From positions 801,562 through 865,561 of the forward strand of contig NW_003546245.1 of the NCBI RefSeq assembly GCF_000090795.2: a DNA stretch of 64,000 bases. Reading direction: 5' to 3'. The first letter of the stretch is position 1, and each line of letters starts with the position of its first letter. Below are positions 22,501 through 36,400 of this stretch, piece by piece. This stretch comes from Amphimedon queenslandica. Taxonomy: Eukaryota > Porifera > Demospongiae > Haplosclerida > Niphatidae. The translations under genes and the position numbers were made by a program. The notes under the pieces are model-generated. The model was not told the origin of the DNA. It was given only the letters and a program-made list of their open reading frames with translations, and ran no database searches.

Positions 22501-25500
22501 ATAGAGCTATTATGAATAATGAAATAGTTGGATTAAAAAGTAAAGCATCCAGTAATAAACTTTATATTGATGGGATATATTACTAATGTCAGGACTTACA
22601 ATCTTATCCATGCTGGCAAAAAAAGGGGAGAAATAATCCACGCCAATCCTATAGAAGCATACAACAAAAGTTGTAAAAATTGATGGAAGTGACTTACTCA
22701 ATTAAAACTGGATGAACCCTCGTCAGTGATCTTTGACAGAGAGTAAGACAGTGAGAGCAAAATGCTTTCAAAGTGAGCAATGTATTTTCAGAAGACTACA
22801 GTAAGAAAAGATATGAATAGGTATTAACAACAACAACAACAACAACAATAACAATAATATTAATAATAAAAATGAATAAGAGAAAAAGCCACAAAAAATT
22901 GCATGGACTTACATTGTGGTCAGGTTTCATCTTAGCTGATAACAAAATCATCCAATGAGGAACAGCAGTCTATGTACACATACACATGCAGTTTGATAAA
23001 ATATAGAAACAGTTTGATAAAATATAGAAACAATTGCCAATGTACCTGAATAGCATTAGTCAGGACTACTCTCAAATCCAGTTGCTCTGGTGCCAATTGG
23101 GGTCGTAGCAATTTAATTTGACATAGATCACGCAGTACTCTGCATAAAGACAATGCAAATTTGAAGAATTAGATTGAGTGAGTAAACAAGAGAGTAAGAA
23201 TGAGTAATCTAGTAGAATAGAGTAAGAGGAAGTTTGGCTCACAGGACATGGTCTTTAAAGAGTGAAATACTTTTGATCGATCCAAAATTGTTAAAAAAGT
23301 TTATATGGCAATTCATGATATTTAAGATATAATTTCTGAGATCTTTAAGATCTTTTAAAAGCTGATTAATCTGAAAAGGAATGAAAGACTATGGAGTAAA
23401 GTTATGATGATTGATACAACCTACCCAAGATTCATCTCTGCTGTGCTGTTGTATCTTATATTCATAAAAATGGATTGTTTGCAATAAACTGCAAAACACG
23501 CCTATTTTAACACGATGTGCTCTGTGATAATTTAATAGGACAGTGAGTTGACTACAAAGAAAGAGACAAGTAGGCTCTAAATTTTTTACACCTACATGTT
23601 GCAACCAGAAGTACACAACAAAAAAGTAAATGCAAATTTGTGTTATAAATTATGACAATATGAAAAGCATTTCAAATTTAATTGTGAAACATACATAGCA
23701 GCTTGTTGCAATTGAGAGATGTGATGAAGCGAAGCATGCTGTGCCAAAGTTTTGTAAAAATCTTCGGACAATTTGCAATCCCAATGAGATAAGTGACCTG
23801 ATTCACTCTGAGTCAATCATAGAAATACATAAGTAAAGGGATACTTCAAAAAGTTCTTCCTTTACTTTGCTCTCCCAACTAACGATGTCTTCAAATAACT
23901 GCTTATGACTCAAGTAACCTTCCTCTGGCTTTCTATCAACCTATAGAACATACAGTGATTTGACTTGCAGTAATAGTTTGGATGATACAGCCATTACCTG
24001 TTTTTCTGTAATCTTCAAAAAAATTAAAACTGTTCCTTTTGAGTGTGTAGACTTGTCAATGAGTTTGAGCATTTTTTCCTCTCCACTTGCAGGAATATCC
24101 TTTTAAATAATAACAGGCAGAAAAATAAGAAAGAAGCTCTAATATACTAACTTGGAGTATGTATAATGCACGACCCAAAAAATTGTCATCTTTCTCAATT
24201 TGTTTTGACGACTTTTTTTGCTCTTTTTGAGAACACCTTTAAGACAATAAAACAAAACAAAAGTAATGTGGAAATTAAATCTTATACGACTCACCACAAT
24301 TCTATGACAAGACATTGATTTTCAGGATCAGTGATGCATCTGAAGAAAGTAAAAATAATAACCACAAGTTTAAATCACTATTAATATTGAGCCTCACCAA
24401 AGTGCATGTGTGCATATAAAAGAAAAAGAGGCAAACAGAGAGAGAAGCAGGAGAGACAGAGAGAAAAAAGAAGGAGAATATAAGAAACTTTGCTTACATT
24501 TCAAATGGTTCATTCCAAACTGGATTAAGTGTTTTTGTCTTGAAAGATGACTGCCAAGTCTGACCGATTAATCTTTTCTCGCTTAATTCTTTAATGCTGT
24601 CTATCGAATCAATAAACTCTTTGTTCATAATTGTCGCTATCCAGTATATTTCAGAAGTACCTGCATGCGAGGAAAACATTATTGCAAGTACTCACACAAA
24701 TTTTTTTACTAGAAAAATCTTTGGATGGCAAGTTGCTTGCTTTGATAACTATAAAAACAAAACAAAATTCAATTAACTCCATAATATTTCATGCATGCGT
24801 ACCATTGCATTTTAGGATGAGATCTCTGCTCTCCTGTAATTAATGATAAAGATCTAAGTAACCATAACTGAACAAGTAACCTTGACTTTTGGTTCTTTGC
24901 TTAACAAGTCAATAGTAGCTTGAGGAATACTGGAAAATGCCTAAAAATTCAAGTTATTACAAGATGCAACAAATTGAAGGAACTGTGGGCATTGTAATGG
25001 ATATGATCATGCTACTGAAACAAGGCCACATGTCTCACAATAGTTACATTATAAGTGAATAGAATGTCATGTAACAAGACAAAATAAGCAGGAAATATGA
25101 TAACAATAGATACATTGTGTAAGTTTTTTGAATGCCCTTTGAAAAGGTATACAGTAGCTTGCCTTCTTCATGTATTCAAACATCACTGTTGGGTTGGCTT
25201 CACGAATTAGTCCAACTGTTGAGCTGCAAACATCTTGTATCTAAATATGAGAAATTTGAAGATTGCTCCATCCTCTTCTTTGCATGTCTGTTTCTTACAA
25301 TATCAGTGATATGCGATGAGCCGGACTGTTGCTTCAATACTATAGCATTCTCTTCATCCTGCATGAAATAGCATGCAGTTCTTATATATAGGTTGCTAAT
25401 TAACATACTGGAGGTACATGTAGATCTAGAAGATCAGGGACTTTAGTCTCAGCGTCAGCCAATAAAATATTCTCATGCTTGACTCTGTTCGAGAAGTAGA

Positions 25501-25659
25501 TCATGGCTGTATATTATCTACTTACTTTTCTACATGCTCTTTCAAGTCTAGCTCAGTCTGTTGTGTTTTTTGAAATACAAGTGACTTGAATCTTGTTAAT
25601 AGGTTTTCTACACCAGTTTTCTTTACAGGGACAGTTTTGCTAACCTCAGCCAAAGCCAT
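19507..25659 (-). CDS. UNC13D: Munc13-4/BAIAP3-class protein, paralogue 1 (calcium ligands degenerate)
   Basis: Over 20 short exons from MALAEVSKTVPVKKTG at 25659 to the TGA at 19507-19509. Order: N-terminal helix region, C2A, long MUN/MHD helical body, C2B. C2A is seen in ASNLPSKDFSS, GTSEIYWIATIMNKEF and TKTLNPVWNEPFEM. MUN segments include SSAVDTHAFFLQ near 22150 and LCVALNNIHHISEVL near 21290. C2B is seen in FVRVFLLPTFSEANEKIYK, TLDPIFNET and AVLGQDTFRSNVLIG. Munc13 proteins prime vesicles by opening syntaxin, and Ca2+ binding to C2 loops regulates them. Here several loop aspartates seen in paralogue 2 are replaced (SDPY to SEIY, WDSDKDQ to a CSQKEQ run, DHD to GQD, SDPF to SNVF). The symbol is for the class; orthology to UNC13D versus BAIAP3 is unresolved. 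Confidence 0.8.
19918..19987 (+). repeat. Partial satellite subfamily B unit in Munc13-like intron
   Basis: A single fragment with cttatatgttgtgtagaaag, ctgattccaatcaaaattgg and attttttatgaatttt matches the core and tail of subfamily B. No palindrome is kept. Confidence 0.75.
21405..21745 (+). repeat. Satellite subfamily A array (about 2 diverged units)
   Basis: Two diverged units with TTTTTATTACATCTTCTGAT, CTTATGCTATGTGGAAAA and CTTTATGCTGCGTAAAAAG. They sit in the intron after the LCVALNNIHH exon. The palindromes are eroded (the second is reduced to a repeated agcctatggttttt), so this array looks older than the others. Confidence 0.8.
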
Positions 25660-26146
25660 TTTGAATCTGATTTACAGCTTCAGGTCTAGCTGGAGGACTG
25701 TAGACATATAGCTGTAGAGCAGAGCAGGCTAATTTCAGAAATTACTGAGTCATGTAGTACAGGCAAAGAATAACATCTCACGTGCATAAAGCCATACACT
25801 GTGAGTAGTAAACAGTGTATGTACTTGGCTAATCTCAGATTAGTCCTTGCCAAATAGACATCCCAAATAAATATTCACATGTTTGATGATGCAATATTAA
25901 TCTCCACAGCCACTTATTGACACTGAGGCCATAATTATTGAGAGAATTTTAATGGGTATTTATTTAAGTATAGGGATTGTAAAATTTGAGCCGCTGCAAA
26001 GCAATGGGTGACAAAATTGCATATCAATAACATAGCTTTCAAAATTTTTCTTTGCAACTATAAACTACTTGATATAATATGAAAACAATTTAATTTAAAG
26101 AAGATACAACATATAGTGGCTTCAAAGCATAAAAATATCAGTACTT
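25660..26146. other. Gap between the tandem Munc13-like genes
   Basis: AT-rich 487-bp spacer. It must hold the promoter of paralogue 1 and the 3' end of paralogue 2. I see no gene or clear motif. Confidence 0.6.
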
Positions 26147-29100
26147 TTACTTTTTATCAGTAAAGTGCAACAGTTTATGGAAAGGATGACCAGCTTGTGT
26201 CTCCCCATCAAATTCAAACTTCTTCATGTGCTTGAGAAAGTCTTGTGCCATCGAATCAGTATGTCTCAGCTCCAGCTCTTTAAAAGCATCTGTTTTCTCG
26301 TAGTGAAAAAGGTGAAGGTGCTCAATTTTCGGCTCTGTCCCCTCTTTTGGTATTGAAGTACAAGGCACGGCACAGAGGCCGGCAAAATCATTGCTTCCAA
26401 AAGTGTCGTGGTCAAAAATAGCCAGCAAAAGTATGGAACCATCTTTTGAAAGTTGCTCAGGCTTGGCATGCCTATATAAAGAGTGGTTAAATATAGAATT
26501 GATTCTTTCCTTTCTCTGCTTGCAAATTGCTGCACTTACAATTTGATTGTCTCGTTGAAAATTGGATCAAGTGTTTGCTTTTTTGTTGATGTTTTGTGTA
26601 TTTTCTCATTTGCCTCCGGGAAAACAAACGCTGGGAGCAAGTGTACTTGAACAAAAGGATCACTTTTTCCTACATTTTAAATATTCAAAGTAGGTTTAAA
26701 TTTACTGAGATTTACCACTTCGATCCAGTGCCGGTAACTTTTCTCCAGATATTATTTCAACCGAGAGGGTTTTCTTATTTTGATTGTATAAGTGGCTGAT
26801 ATGAAGCTGCCCAAATTCATTTTTAGCAAAAGCCTATAAATGAAAATTAGAAATAACACATAAAACAAGTGCATAAGGACATTAATATCTTTAGCCTTTA
26901 CTTTTTCAAAAATTGGCTTGTTTTTAAAAATGCTCACAACTCTAATCAGAATTAGCTCAAACTTTCTACATAGCATAAGGACATTAATATGCATCAGAAA
27001 ATGTAATAAAAATTCGGGGAGATTTTGGAGCCATTTTTTGGAAAAAACCATGGGCTATAGCCTTGGGTAATTTTCAAAATTTGGCCGTTGTTAAAAAATG
27101 CGCATAACTCAAAAAATTGAAGTCAGATTCAGCTCAAACTTTCTACACAGCATAAGGACATTAATATGTATCAGAAAATGTAATAAAAATTTGGGGTAAT
27201 TTCGGAGCCATTTTTCGGAAAAAACCATGGGCTATAGCCTTGGGTAATTTTCAAAATTTGGCCGTTTTTAAAAAAATGCGCATAACTTAAAAAATTGAAG
27301 TCGGAATCAGCCCAAACTTTCTACAGAGCATAAGGGCATTAATATGTATCAGAAAATGTAATAAAAATTTGGGGTGATTTTGGAGCCATTTTTCAAAAAA
27401 ACCATGGGCTATAGCCTTGAGTAATTTTCAAAATTTGGCTGTTTTTAAAAAAATGCTCATAACTCAAAAAATTGAAGTCGGAATCAGCCCCAACTTTCTA
27501 CACAGCATAAGGGCATCAATATGTATCAGAAAATTTAATAAAAATTGGGGGTCATTTCAGAGCCATATTTTGGAAAAAACCATGGGCTATAGCCTTGGGT
27601 ATTTTTCAAAGTTTTGGCTTTTTAAAAAAATAGCTGTAACTTAAAAATTTGAAGTCGGAATTAGCCCAAACTTTCTACACAGCATAAGGGCATTAATATG
27701 TATCAGAAAATGTAATAAAAATTTGGAGTGATTTTGGAGCCATTTTTTGGAAAAAACCATGGGCTATAGCCTTGGGTAATTTTCAAAATTTCAGCACTTA
27801 AGGATATTTTGTTTAAAAATGAGCATGTACACACCTGTTGCCTCACTACATCATAACAGAATCTTTTCACAACATCTTCAGTTGGTTGTATGGCATAAAA
27901 TAAGCTATCCCTTAGTTCCTGAACAGAAAAAAAGAAATAAATTTTATATTTAGTTATGCATGACTCATCATCATGTGAAGTATCAATAGCACTAACCATA
28001 TAGTACTCAGACTCAATAAAACGTCTGCTCAGCCCTTTCCCGTCTGCTTCAAAAAAATCAGAGAGGTCTAGGAGGACGAGGTTCAATCGAACATGAAGTG
28101 GATTGGCTGACGAGTGAGGTATCTTATCGTAAGTGTTCCTAAGAGCCTGGACAATCTGAACCCACAAGTGACGTAGAATACTATCAAAGTGAAGGAGATT
28201 AATGATGTGTAGTAACTGGGATAGACTCACTTGAGGAATAATGGTGTCAAAAGTGACTCTCCTAATTTCCCAACATTACCAGTAATATACTCTATCAATG
28301 GCTCCACAACCTAATACATGTGTGTGTGTACATGTACATGTACATGCATATGGTAATGGGTTCCTATCATAAGTATTAAGCTGACTTTATCAGTTGGAGA
28401 ACTTGAAGGAGCATCAAGTATATTTGGAATAAATTCTAACACGGAAGGTGACAGCTGAAAGAAAATTTTAAAAATTAAAAATGAATTCTCCCTCTGTGCA
28501 ATCAACTTTTTAACTCTATTGTACCTGAGTTTTCACAACAGTTATGACTTTGTCAATCTTATTCAAGACGTCTTCGTTGGCGCTTTCAAGTAGATCATTT
28601 ATAATAGTGTCTGCCCTTTGACTCAATGGGAGGCCATCGTGCTGCTTCTCTTCGTCAAGCCACTTGTAATATGTCTCAAGATCCAATTCGGCTCTGATGT
28701 TCATTAAAACGTGACTCACGTGATGAATATTATTAAGTGCTACACAAAGCTGCACCGGAGAAGGGAAAATAAAATAATGAAGAATGCATGTCTGGTGACA
28801 TAGACATTACATGTACATATACATTACATATACATATGCATGTACTTGCATGCAGGTTGCTCTATCAACAAGTTTATCTGTACCTTATCAGTAACAACAA
28901 AGCGACCTTCACTGTCAGTATATGACTCATCTTTAGTTTTGGCAACAATCCTGTCACTATAATAGGCTGTCATTTCACAGAGACACTATGCAGCAAGGAA
29001 TAAAGCCATCAAATACATAAAATATATTAATGTATAATTTTATTCACCTGCACAATATTTATAAAGTAACCCAGCGACTGCCCTCTATCTGGCCATTTGA

Positions 29101-30115
29101 GCTGCTTCCAAAAAGTGATAACCTTACATTAAAAATATAAAATCAAATAATTATGGCCATTCAATGGATTTACTTGAAGAAAGAAAGCATGAGTGTCTAC
29201 AGCAGAGGAAGAGAAAGGAGCATTGTCACTAGTTTTCACAATGGTGTCCAATTCAACGGCTCTCTTCAGTCTTTCCTTCACTCGAGTTTGAGCAACATCG
29301 ACCCAATCAGGTACGCAGCCTTTAAACCAATCTTGGAAACTGGTGATTGAAAGTTCCACACGCTGGCTCTTCAAGAACCTGAAGTATGGTATACAATGTG
29401 TATGTGAATATAAAAATTTTAACATACTCAGGATCAATTTTATTTGAATAAGCAGCTATTTCCTGTATGGTCTTGTAGATCTCATAAGTCATCAAGCCAT
29501 TCTTAGTTGATCCTCTGTTCTCCAAGCAGTTCATTGCCTCACCGTGAATCTAATAATAGCATAATAATAATAGTTTATAGTGTAGAGTTTAGGCTTACAA
29601 TTTTATCCACACTGACAAAGAAAGGAGAAAAATAGTCCACGCCAACCCTAAAAACCACGAAAAAATATCAAGCTTACACTCACAAATTCCCATAAAGTAA
29701 TTCAGTATGTAATTAATGTATTATAATATAATTAGATGTGGAGAGAGATTTTATTACCCAGTTCTAGTTAAAATTAATGTTGTTGAACCAAATGATAGAT
29801 ACACAATGATTGTGATACTATGTTATAACTTACTCCATAAAAACTGGATGGACTCTTTCCAGTGATCTCTGGCACTGCCTTTGACAGTGAGAACAAAATC
29901 CTTTGAAAAGAATCAGCTTGTCTTCAGAAGACTATACAAAAGAAGAACTATTCATCACAATTCACAGCAATACATTAGACTGAATACAATATACAATAGT
30001 AACAATACAATACAATAGATCCACTTAGTATGATAATACACTTACACTGTGACTAGGCATCATATTGGCAATTAAAAGATTCATCCAAGAAGGCACAGCA
30101 GACTAACATAATAAG

Positions 30116-30161
<46 letters not shown>

Positions 30162-33100
30162 TGTATTAACACTTTATAAGGTAACATCTGCTGTACCTGA
30201 ATAGCATTAGTTAGCACTGCTCTCAGGTCCAGCTGTTCTGCCGACAGTTTAGATTTTAAAAGTCTAATCTGATACAAATCGTGCAATACTCTATAAAGTT
30301 CACATTGAAGGGCATTAAATGATATAATTAACAAAAGTTTTAAGAATTAAAAAAATTTAATCCCAAACTCACATGATGTGGTCTTTGAGAAGAGAAATGC
30401 TCTCAACTGATTTAAAATTGTTAAATATATCCAAGTGACGCTTCATAATGTCCGTAATGTACACCCTGAGCTCTTCAAGATCCTTCACAAGCTGATTCAC
30501 CTGCAGGACAAAAAAAACAGATCAAAAAAAAGAAACAAGTATTAAAGTACTGTCATTGTTTATTAAATATAAAAGTATGAAAAGCATTATTATTATGACT
30601 GACCCAAAATGGGGTGGAGTCTTTGGTAGATGAGTTCTTGTGGGTCGGGAGTACTTCAGACTCGTGATGCTGTATCGTGTGAAGTATGTTACTCAACGAA
30701 TGCATTGCGATGGCATGGACTCTGTGATAGTTCAATAGAATATTGAGCCGACTAGAATGAGAAGGAAAATGAATGCATGGTAAGATAGAAAGACACAATA
30801 ATAATTCCTGTATACAAATGATATATTATTATACATGTGCTTACATTGCTGCGTGCTGCAATTGAGAGATACGGTAGAGTGAAGCGTGCTGTATTAATAG
30901 TTTCTCGGCTTCTTCGGGCAATTCAGATACCCAATGAGTTGAATGACCGTCCTCAGTCTACACGAGAAAAGATTAAATAAGAATTGTAAGTAAACTTTCC
31001 TTTACTGTACTTTGCTCTCATAGCTAATGACACATTCTAATAGCTGCTTGTGACTTAGGTAACCTTCCTCTGGCTCTCTGTCAACCTAATACGTAGAATA
31101 ACAAATAAATTAAATTAGCAACAGCACACATAGAGACGGTCAAACAGCTGCACTGTCAACCACAAAATATTCAAACACAAAGAGAGGAATTGTTGCAGCT
31201 ACTACACTTTACGATCATAGTTGCAGCTACAGTTATACATGTACCTTTTTCCCTACAATGTCCATAAATATTGTCAGCATTCCTCTTGAGGACTTTGTTG
31301 AATGAGACTTCAACTCAAGCGTCTTCTCCTCTCCACTCACAGGGACATGCTATAAGAGGCAATGAAGGACTTATCTCTCTTCATAATTACTCACTTGTAG
31401 TAAATAGAAAACACGTCCAAGGAAATCATCTTTTTTATGGATGAACTTTGCTAGTCCTTTCTGATCTTTATCAGAATCCCTAAATAAGAACACAATGTGC
31501 ATACATGTATATACATGTATATTAAAGATGTAAGTAAATGATGGCTCCAATATACAATGTAATATTAGGACTCACCACAGCTCTATAGCAAGATACTGAC
31601 TCTGTGGGTCAGAGATGGGCCTAAAATTTAGTTTAAAAAGTTTAAATAAAATAATAGAGTGTGGAGACAGAATAATCATTTAAATGTTGGAAAAGGAAAG
31701 AGATGAGTAGTTCTGGTCCACATACATTTCAAATGTCTCGTTCCAATCTGGATTGAGCGTTTTCATTTTTATGCTGGACTGCCAAGTCTGAGCGATCAAT
31801 CCTTCCTCCTTCCATTCTTTAATGTTATCAAAACGAACCAATTTTGTATCAATATGCTCTTTATTAAGAATGGAAACAACACAGTAAGGATCACTAGTCC
31901 CTACAGAAAGTATGAATACAACATATAATAAACACAACAGCTGCTTATGCTTCCCTTTACCGCCAAAATCCTTTGCTGGCAAATTGTTGGCTTTTATGAC
32001 TAAAAAAACAAGACAGATAATAATAATGATAATAGGTTCAATAGTTATACCTTTGCATTTCAGTGTGAGGACTTTATCCTGGAAGGAGGCAACAGTGAAA
32101 CTAGTTATAAATTTACATATGCACACCATATACCTTGTCTGATAGTTGTTTTGCTTCTCTATTCAGCGAGTCAAAAGTTTCCTTGGGGATGCCAGAAAAT
32201 ATCTACAGCAACAGAAAGCAATGATTGCCACAACAGAGGATCAGCTACAGTAATCATTCAGCTACAGTAATCATTATTAATGAATATTATGAACCTATGA
32301 CCCCATCAGAAGTGGAGTCTTCCCCCATTATGTGGTGTCATAGTAAATGAGCCGTGTCTAATATATATGCTCCAATGGTAAGTTGCTTAATGCTAATGTG
32401 ACTTAAGTGAGCATTAAGCAACAATATATACCACTACCTCTTAATGGTATATGCTTTTTTATGCTCAGTTTACAAACAAGATAGCACAGGAGTGATACTA
32501 TCACTTTTACTAAACACACTCTACATTGGTTTTACAAAGAGTAATTAGTACACTTGAGCCAAGAGTAGATGGTAAAAGGTCAACGTACCTTTCTTATGTA
32601 TTCAAGCATTAGCTTGTTCTCATCCTTGGAGTGAAGTGATTCTACATCATGGAAGAGCCTCAGAGTTGAGCTGCAAACATCTCTTCTCTATAAAACACAA
32701 ATTTGATTTCTTTCTCTCTCTCTCCTATTTTGTCCCTCTTACAATTTCATCGGTAAGATTATGAAATTCAGTGTCAACAGTGCAAGTAAGTGCCTGCTTC
32801 ATTAAGGTAGCTTCGTCTTCATGCTAAGAGGAGCAATTAAGTATTATATAAACATATCCTTGTGCATAATGTACTAAAAATGTGTTAACATACTTCTGTC
32901 TCAGGCTCTTGCTCCTTCTCTTCACTAATACCAAGAAGATCGTCATCTTTTATCCTAAGGAGGGAGGGAGACGTGTTGAAAGATGTGGAAGGTGTAGTTT
33001 AGTCTTTATGTGTGGGCTTACTTTTGAATCTGTTCATTCAAGTCCAGTTTACTCTGCTGTCTGAGGCGGAGGGTCTTTCTAGCTGCCATTCTAAACTTAA

Positions 33101-33338
33101 CGAGTGGTTCGTCACCTCCTTTTTCAGAAACCTGCCACGGTATCTTTTTGACTGCCCCTCTGGCCCCGTCCCCAACAGTTTCTTTGATTTGTGACATTTT
33201 TCGAGCCACCTTCTCCTTCTCCTTCCCCATCGCCTGACTTACAACGTCATACAAATCAGAGACGCGGCCAGATATCTCCTTGGGCGCCTGTTGCACTAAC
33301 TCTGAAGCTGAATTAAGTCTAGTATGGCTGAAAGACAT
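26147..33338 (-). CDS. UNC13D: Munc13-4/BAIAP3-class protein, paralogue 2 (calcium ligands kept)
   Basis: Start MSFSHTRLNSASELVQQ at 33338, chosen because it gives a sensible soluble N-terminus; an in-frame upstream ATG at 33479 would overlap the divergent ligase gene's short promoter. It shares domain order and many exon boundaries with its neighbour. C2A has KANNLPAKDFGGK, GTSDPYCVVSILNKEH and ELWDSDKDQK, so the loop aspartates are present. The MUN body includes YKTIQEIAAYSNKIDPE, SSAVDTHAFFLQ, LCVALNNIHHVSHVLMN and LVLLDLSDFFEADGKGLSRR. C2B has LPALDRS, GKSDPFVQVHLLP and AIFDHDTFGSNDFAG, again with full loop aspartates. It carries an N-terminal extension of about 100 residues, basic and helical, that paralogue 1 lacks. 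Probable role: Ca2+-regulated vesicle priming or exocytosis, from family knowledge. Confidence 0.85.
26925..27800 (-). repeat. Satellite subfamily A array (about 5 units, 177 bp period)
   Basis: Minus-orientation units with CCATGGGCTATAGCCTTGGG beginning at 27048, 27225, 27402, 27580 and 27757. Each carries AGCTCAAACTTTCTAC and GCATAAGG(A/G)CATTAATATG. The array lies in the intron before the C2B exons of Munc13-like paralogue 2, a different intron from the array in paralogue 1, so the two arrays arose independently after the gene duplication. Confidence 0.9.
30118..30160. repeat. (TAA)n/(ATT)n microsatellite
   Basis: A run of TAA triplets followed directly by ATT triplets, able to fold on itself, in an intron of Munc13-like paralogue 2. 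Confidence 0.85.
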
Positions 33339-33487
33339 TGTTTGAACTTTGTGAAAGAAGAGGCGATAGAAGAAAATAGAACCTGCAGCAACTAGTAGAG
33401 ACCAACCCTGCGATATCTTTGCAGAAATCACACACCCACGCAGTAACCACACCCAGCTTATCACCAGACAGTCAGACAACCTTCAAA
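33339..33487. promoter_or_regulatory. Divergent promoter, Munc13-like paralogue 2 / DNA ligase I
   Basis: A 149-bp gap between opposite start codons. Contains repeated accac(a/g)cc-type motifs (cacacccacgcagtaaccac). No recognised binding site beyond that. Confidence 0.45.
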
Positions 33488-36400
33488 ATGTCACTGCTGT
33501 ATGTTAATACTGACATCAAAAAAATTATTTTTATTTATTTATTATCTCCTACATGTCATTTTGCAGGAATTTCTTTAGCAAAGTCACTCAAGAAAAAGGC
33601 AAAAGGAAACGTGAGACCAAAAATGATGATTTAGGGGAGGAACATAATATTATTAAGAATGATGAGAGGGAGAAAAAGAGGGTGGAAGAGGAGGAGGAGG
33701 AGGAGGATGTTATCCGACGTTGTAAGAGACCCCGTCAAGCAGTGATAGAGAGTGACAGTGATGGAGAGTTGGAGACAAAAGATGGAAGCAGACAAGAAGA
33801 GATGGAAACGAATAGTGTACCATCATTGCCTGTGAAAACTAATAGTACTAGTAGTGTCACCAAAACACCTCCAAAGAGAGCCACAGGTTAGTTGTTTGCA
33901 TAGTAAATTTACTTAGTTTTATGTTATTGCTTCATAATGAGCCACAATCTGTTTGTGTGTTGTTTTATGGTTAGCTCGAAAACACACTGGAAGAGTAACG
34001 GCAGCTGCAAAAACAATAATCAAGAAGAAAGACACTCAGGAGGATCCTGTTATCAAACCAAAGTCTCAGGCTGATGATGTGAAAGATGTAGTTGTGTCTG
34101 AAGAGACTAAAGAAGCTAAAGAAGAAAGTTGTCCTGTTTCTGAATGCGAAAAAATTGAAAAATCAAGTTCACTTGCAGGTAACCACTTTTTTCTCAACTA
34201 TTCCAAAATTGAATACATTTTGACAGAAGATAAAGAGAATAACAGTGTGTCTGCTGGTGAAAAAAAAGAAAGGTAATGACAAAAAAAGTAAAAGCTGTTG
34301 GGTAGAAAAAAAAAAAGTCAAGATAGCAGAGGATGGTTTCGATCCATCGACCTCTGGGTTATGAGCCCAGCACGCTCCCGCTGCGCCACTCTGCTACCAC
34401 TGTTTTAGTCTGTGATATTATTGCATATTTATACCGTATGGGTGTGTCAGCGAACCACGCCTATCTTAAATAGCAATGCTTAAATACAGAAATGGAGGCA
34501 CTACTTTACTTTATTTTAAACGTAGCTTTGCAAAAAAGACTTCAACCAGCTCTTCTTTTGATCCCACAAAGATAAACTATCATCCTGTAAAAGATGCTTG
34601 CTGGACAAAAAATCAAAAGTGAGTATTTGTTGCAGAAACATTAAAAATTATTATTCATAATTATTATAGAGTTCCCTATCTTGCTATTGCTAAAACATTT
34701 CAACAGATTGAGCAAATATCAGGAAGGTAAACATTTGGCATGTGATCTTGAAAATAATACAATTTAGTTTTGTTTGCTTTTGTTTTATCGTGTTTGTTTT
34801 TTCATAGATTGAAGATAATCAGTATTTTAACTAATTTTTTACGATCAGTAATAGCTCTTTCTCCTCGGGAAACAACGCAATGCATTTACTTGTGCCTCAA
34901 CAAGGTAGTTTTGCAAAATAAAGTATTCAGCTGTCTTTTTGCTTGTTTAGCTGGGGCCAGCTTATAAAGGCCTTGAACTTGGTATTGGTGACAATATTCT
35001 GATTAAAGCTTTGTCAAGTGCTACCGGTTAGTCAATGCATGCTGGAGTTGGGAATTTCATATGATCCTAAACTTTATTGCCAAAATTAGCATTATTTAAA
35101 ATTAGCATTATTTTATAAGGGAGTTTCAACAACTATTGAATGGGCTATAGTCAAATACCCTGTTATTATGATCTATTGACAGGTCGAAATCCGCAGCAGA
35201 TCAAAGCTGAAGTGGCAGAGAAAGGTGACCTAGGTTTAATAGCAGAAGCAAGCAGATCAACACAACGGACTATGTTTGCTCCGCCTCCTCTTACCATTAG
35301 TAGCGTATTTAATAAATTTACAGAGATAGCTAAACTGACCGGGCATTCTGTGAGTTATAATTTATACTTTATTTTATTAAATTCTTGAATCGTGATCCTT
35401 TAATACTCTTAATACATCGTCTTTGTCTTTTTTTCAGTCTCAGAATAAGAAAGTTGACATAATTAAAAGTCTGATAGTCAGTTGTAAAGATTGCGAGGCT
35501 AAATATTTAACAAGGTAGCAAAAATCAATTCTAATGGTACCTACCACACAAGCACATTGCATGTACACACACACACACCCACACACACCCACACACACAC
35601 ACACCCACACACACCCACACACACACACACACACACACGTACAACTTAATGTAGTGTTGTTGCAATTGGCAGTTGGTCTTGTTGTGTTTCTGCATCCATC
35701 CAAAGTATACATTTTCTATATCATTGGCAATCCACAAACAAACCAGTGTTTATGCCAGTTCAATTTCCTCCTGATCCAATTGTTGGAGAGCTACTACTAA
35801 AATAGTGATGATAATAATAGTAATAGTAATAATAATAATACTGATGATGATGATTTGTTGTTTCTTCAGATCACTAAGTGGTAAGCTACGGATCGGTTTA
35901 GCGGAACAATCAGTTCTAGTTGCTCTTGCTCATGCTGTCAAATACACACCACCTGGACAAGGTATGGGTAACTTTTCTTCCCAAATTTTTAGTATAAACT
36001 CTCAGATATTGCTGATGCCAGTCAGGGGGTCAATGGAGAGAAGTTTCGTAAAGAGCTGGATGCAGCAGCTGCTATTGTCAAGAATGCTTACTGGTAATTT
36101 TATATTAATAATTAAATTCTTTGAACAAAATGTGCCTACGTTGCACATGTGTATGTCTACTGTTTTTTCTAAAATATGGCTATTTAAGCCAATCTAAACT
36201 TTCAAACTCAAATCATTTTATTTATGTCATTTTCCTTTCATGACAGTGAATTGCCAAACTATGATATCTTGATACCTGCTCTACTTGAGCATGGGCTGGA
36301 TGAGCTGCCCAATCACTGCTCCCTGACTCCGGGGATACCACTAAAACCAATGCTAGCTCACCCCACTAAAGGCATACAAGAGGTACTCAGACGATTTGAG

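Noticed and set aside
35440-35800. Open frames on both strands at the CA repeat
   Set aside because: Cys/Val or Thr/His runs are the translation of a dinucleotide repeat in a LIG1 intron.
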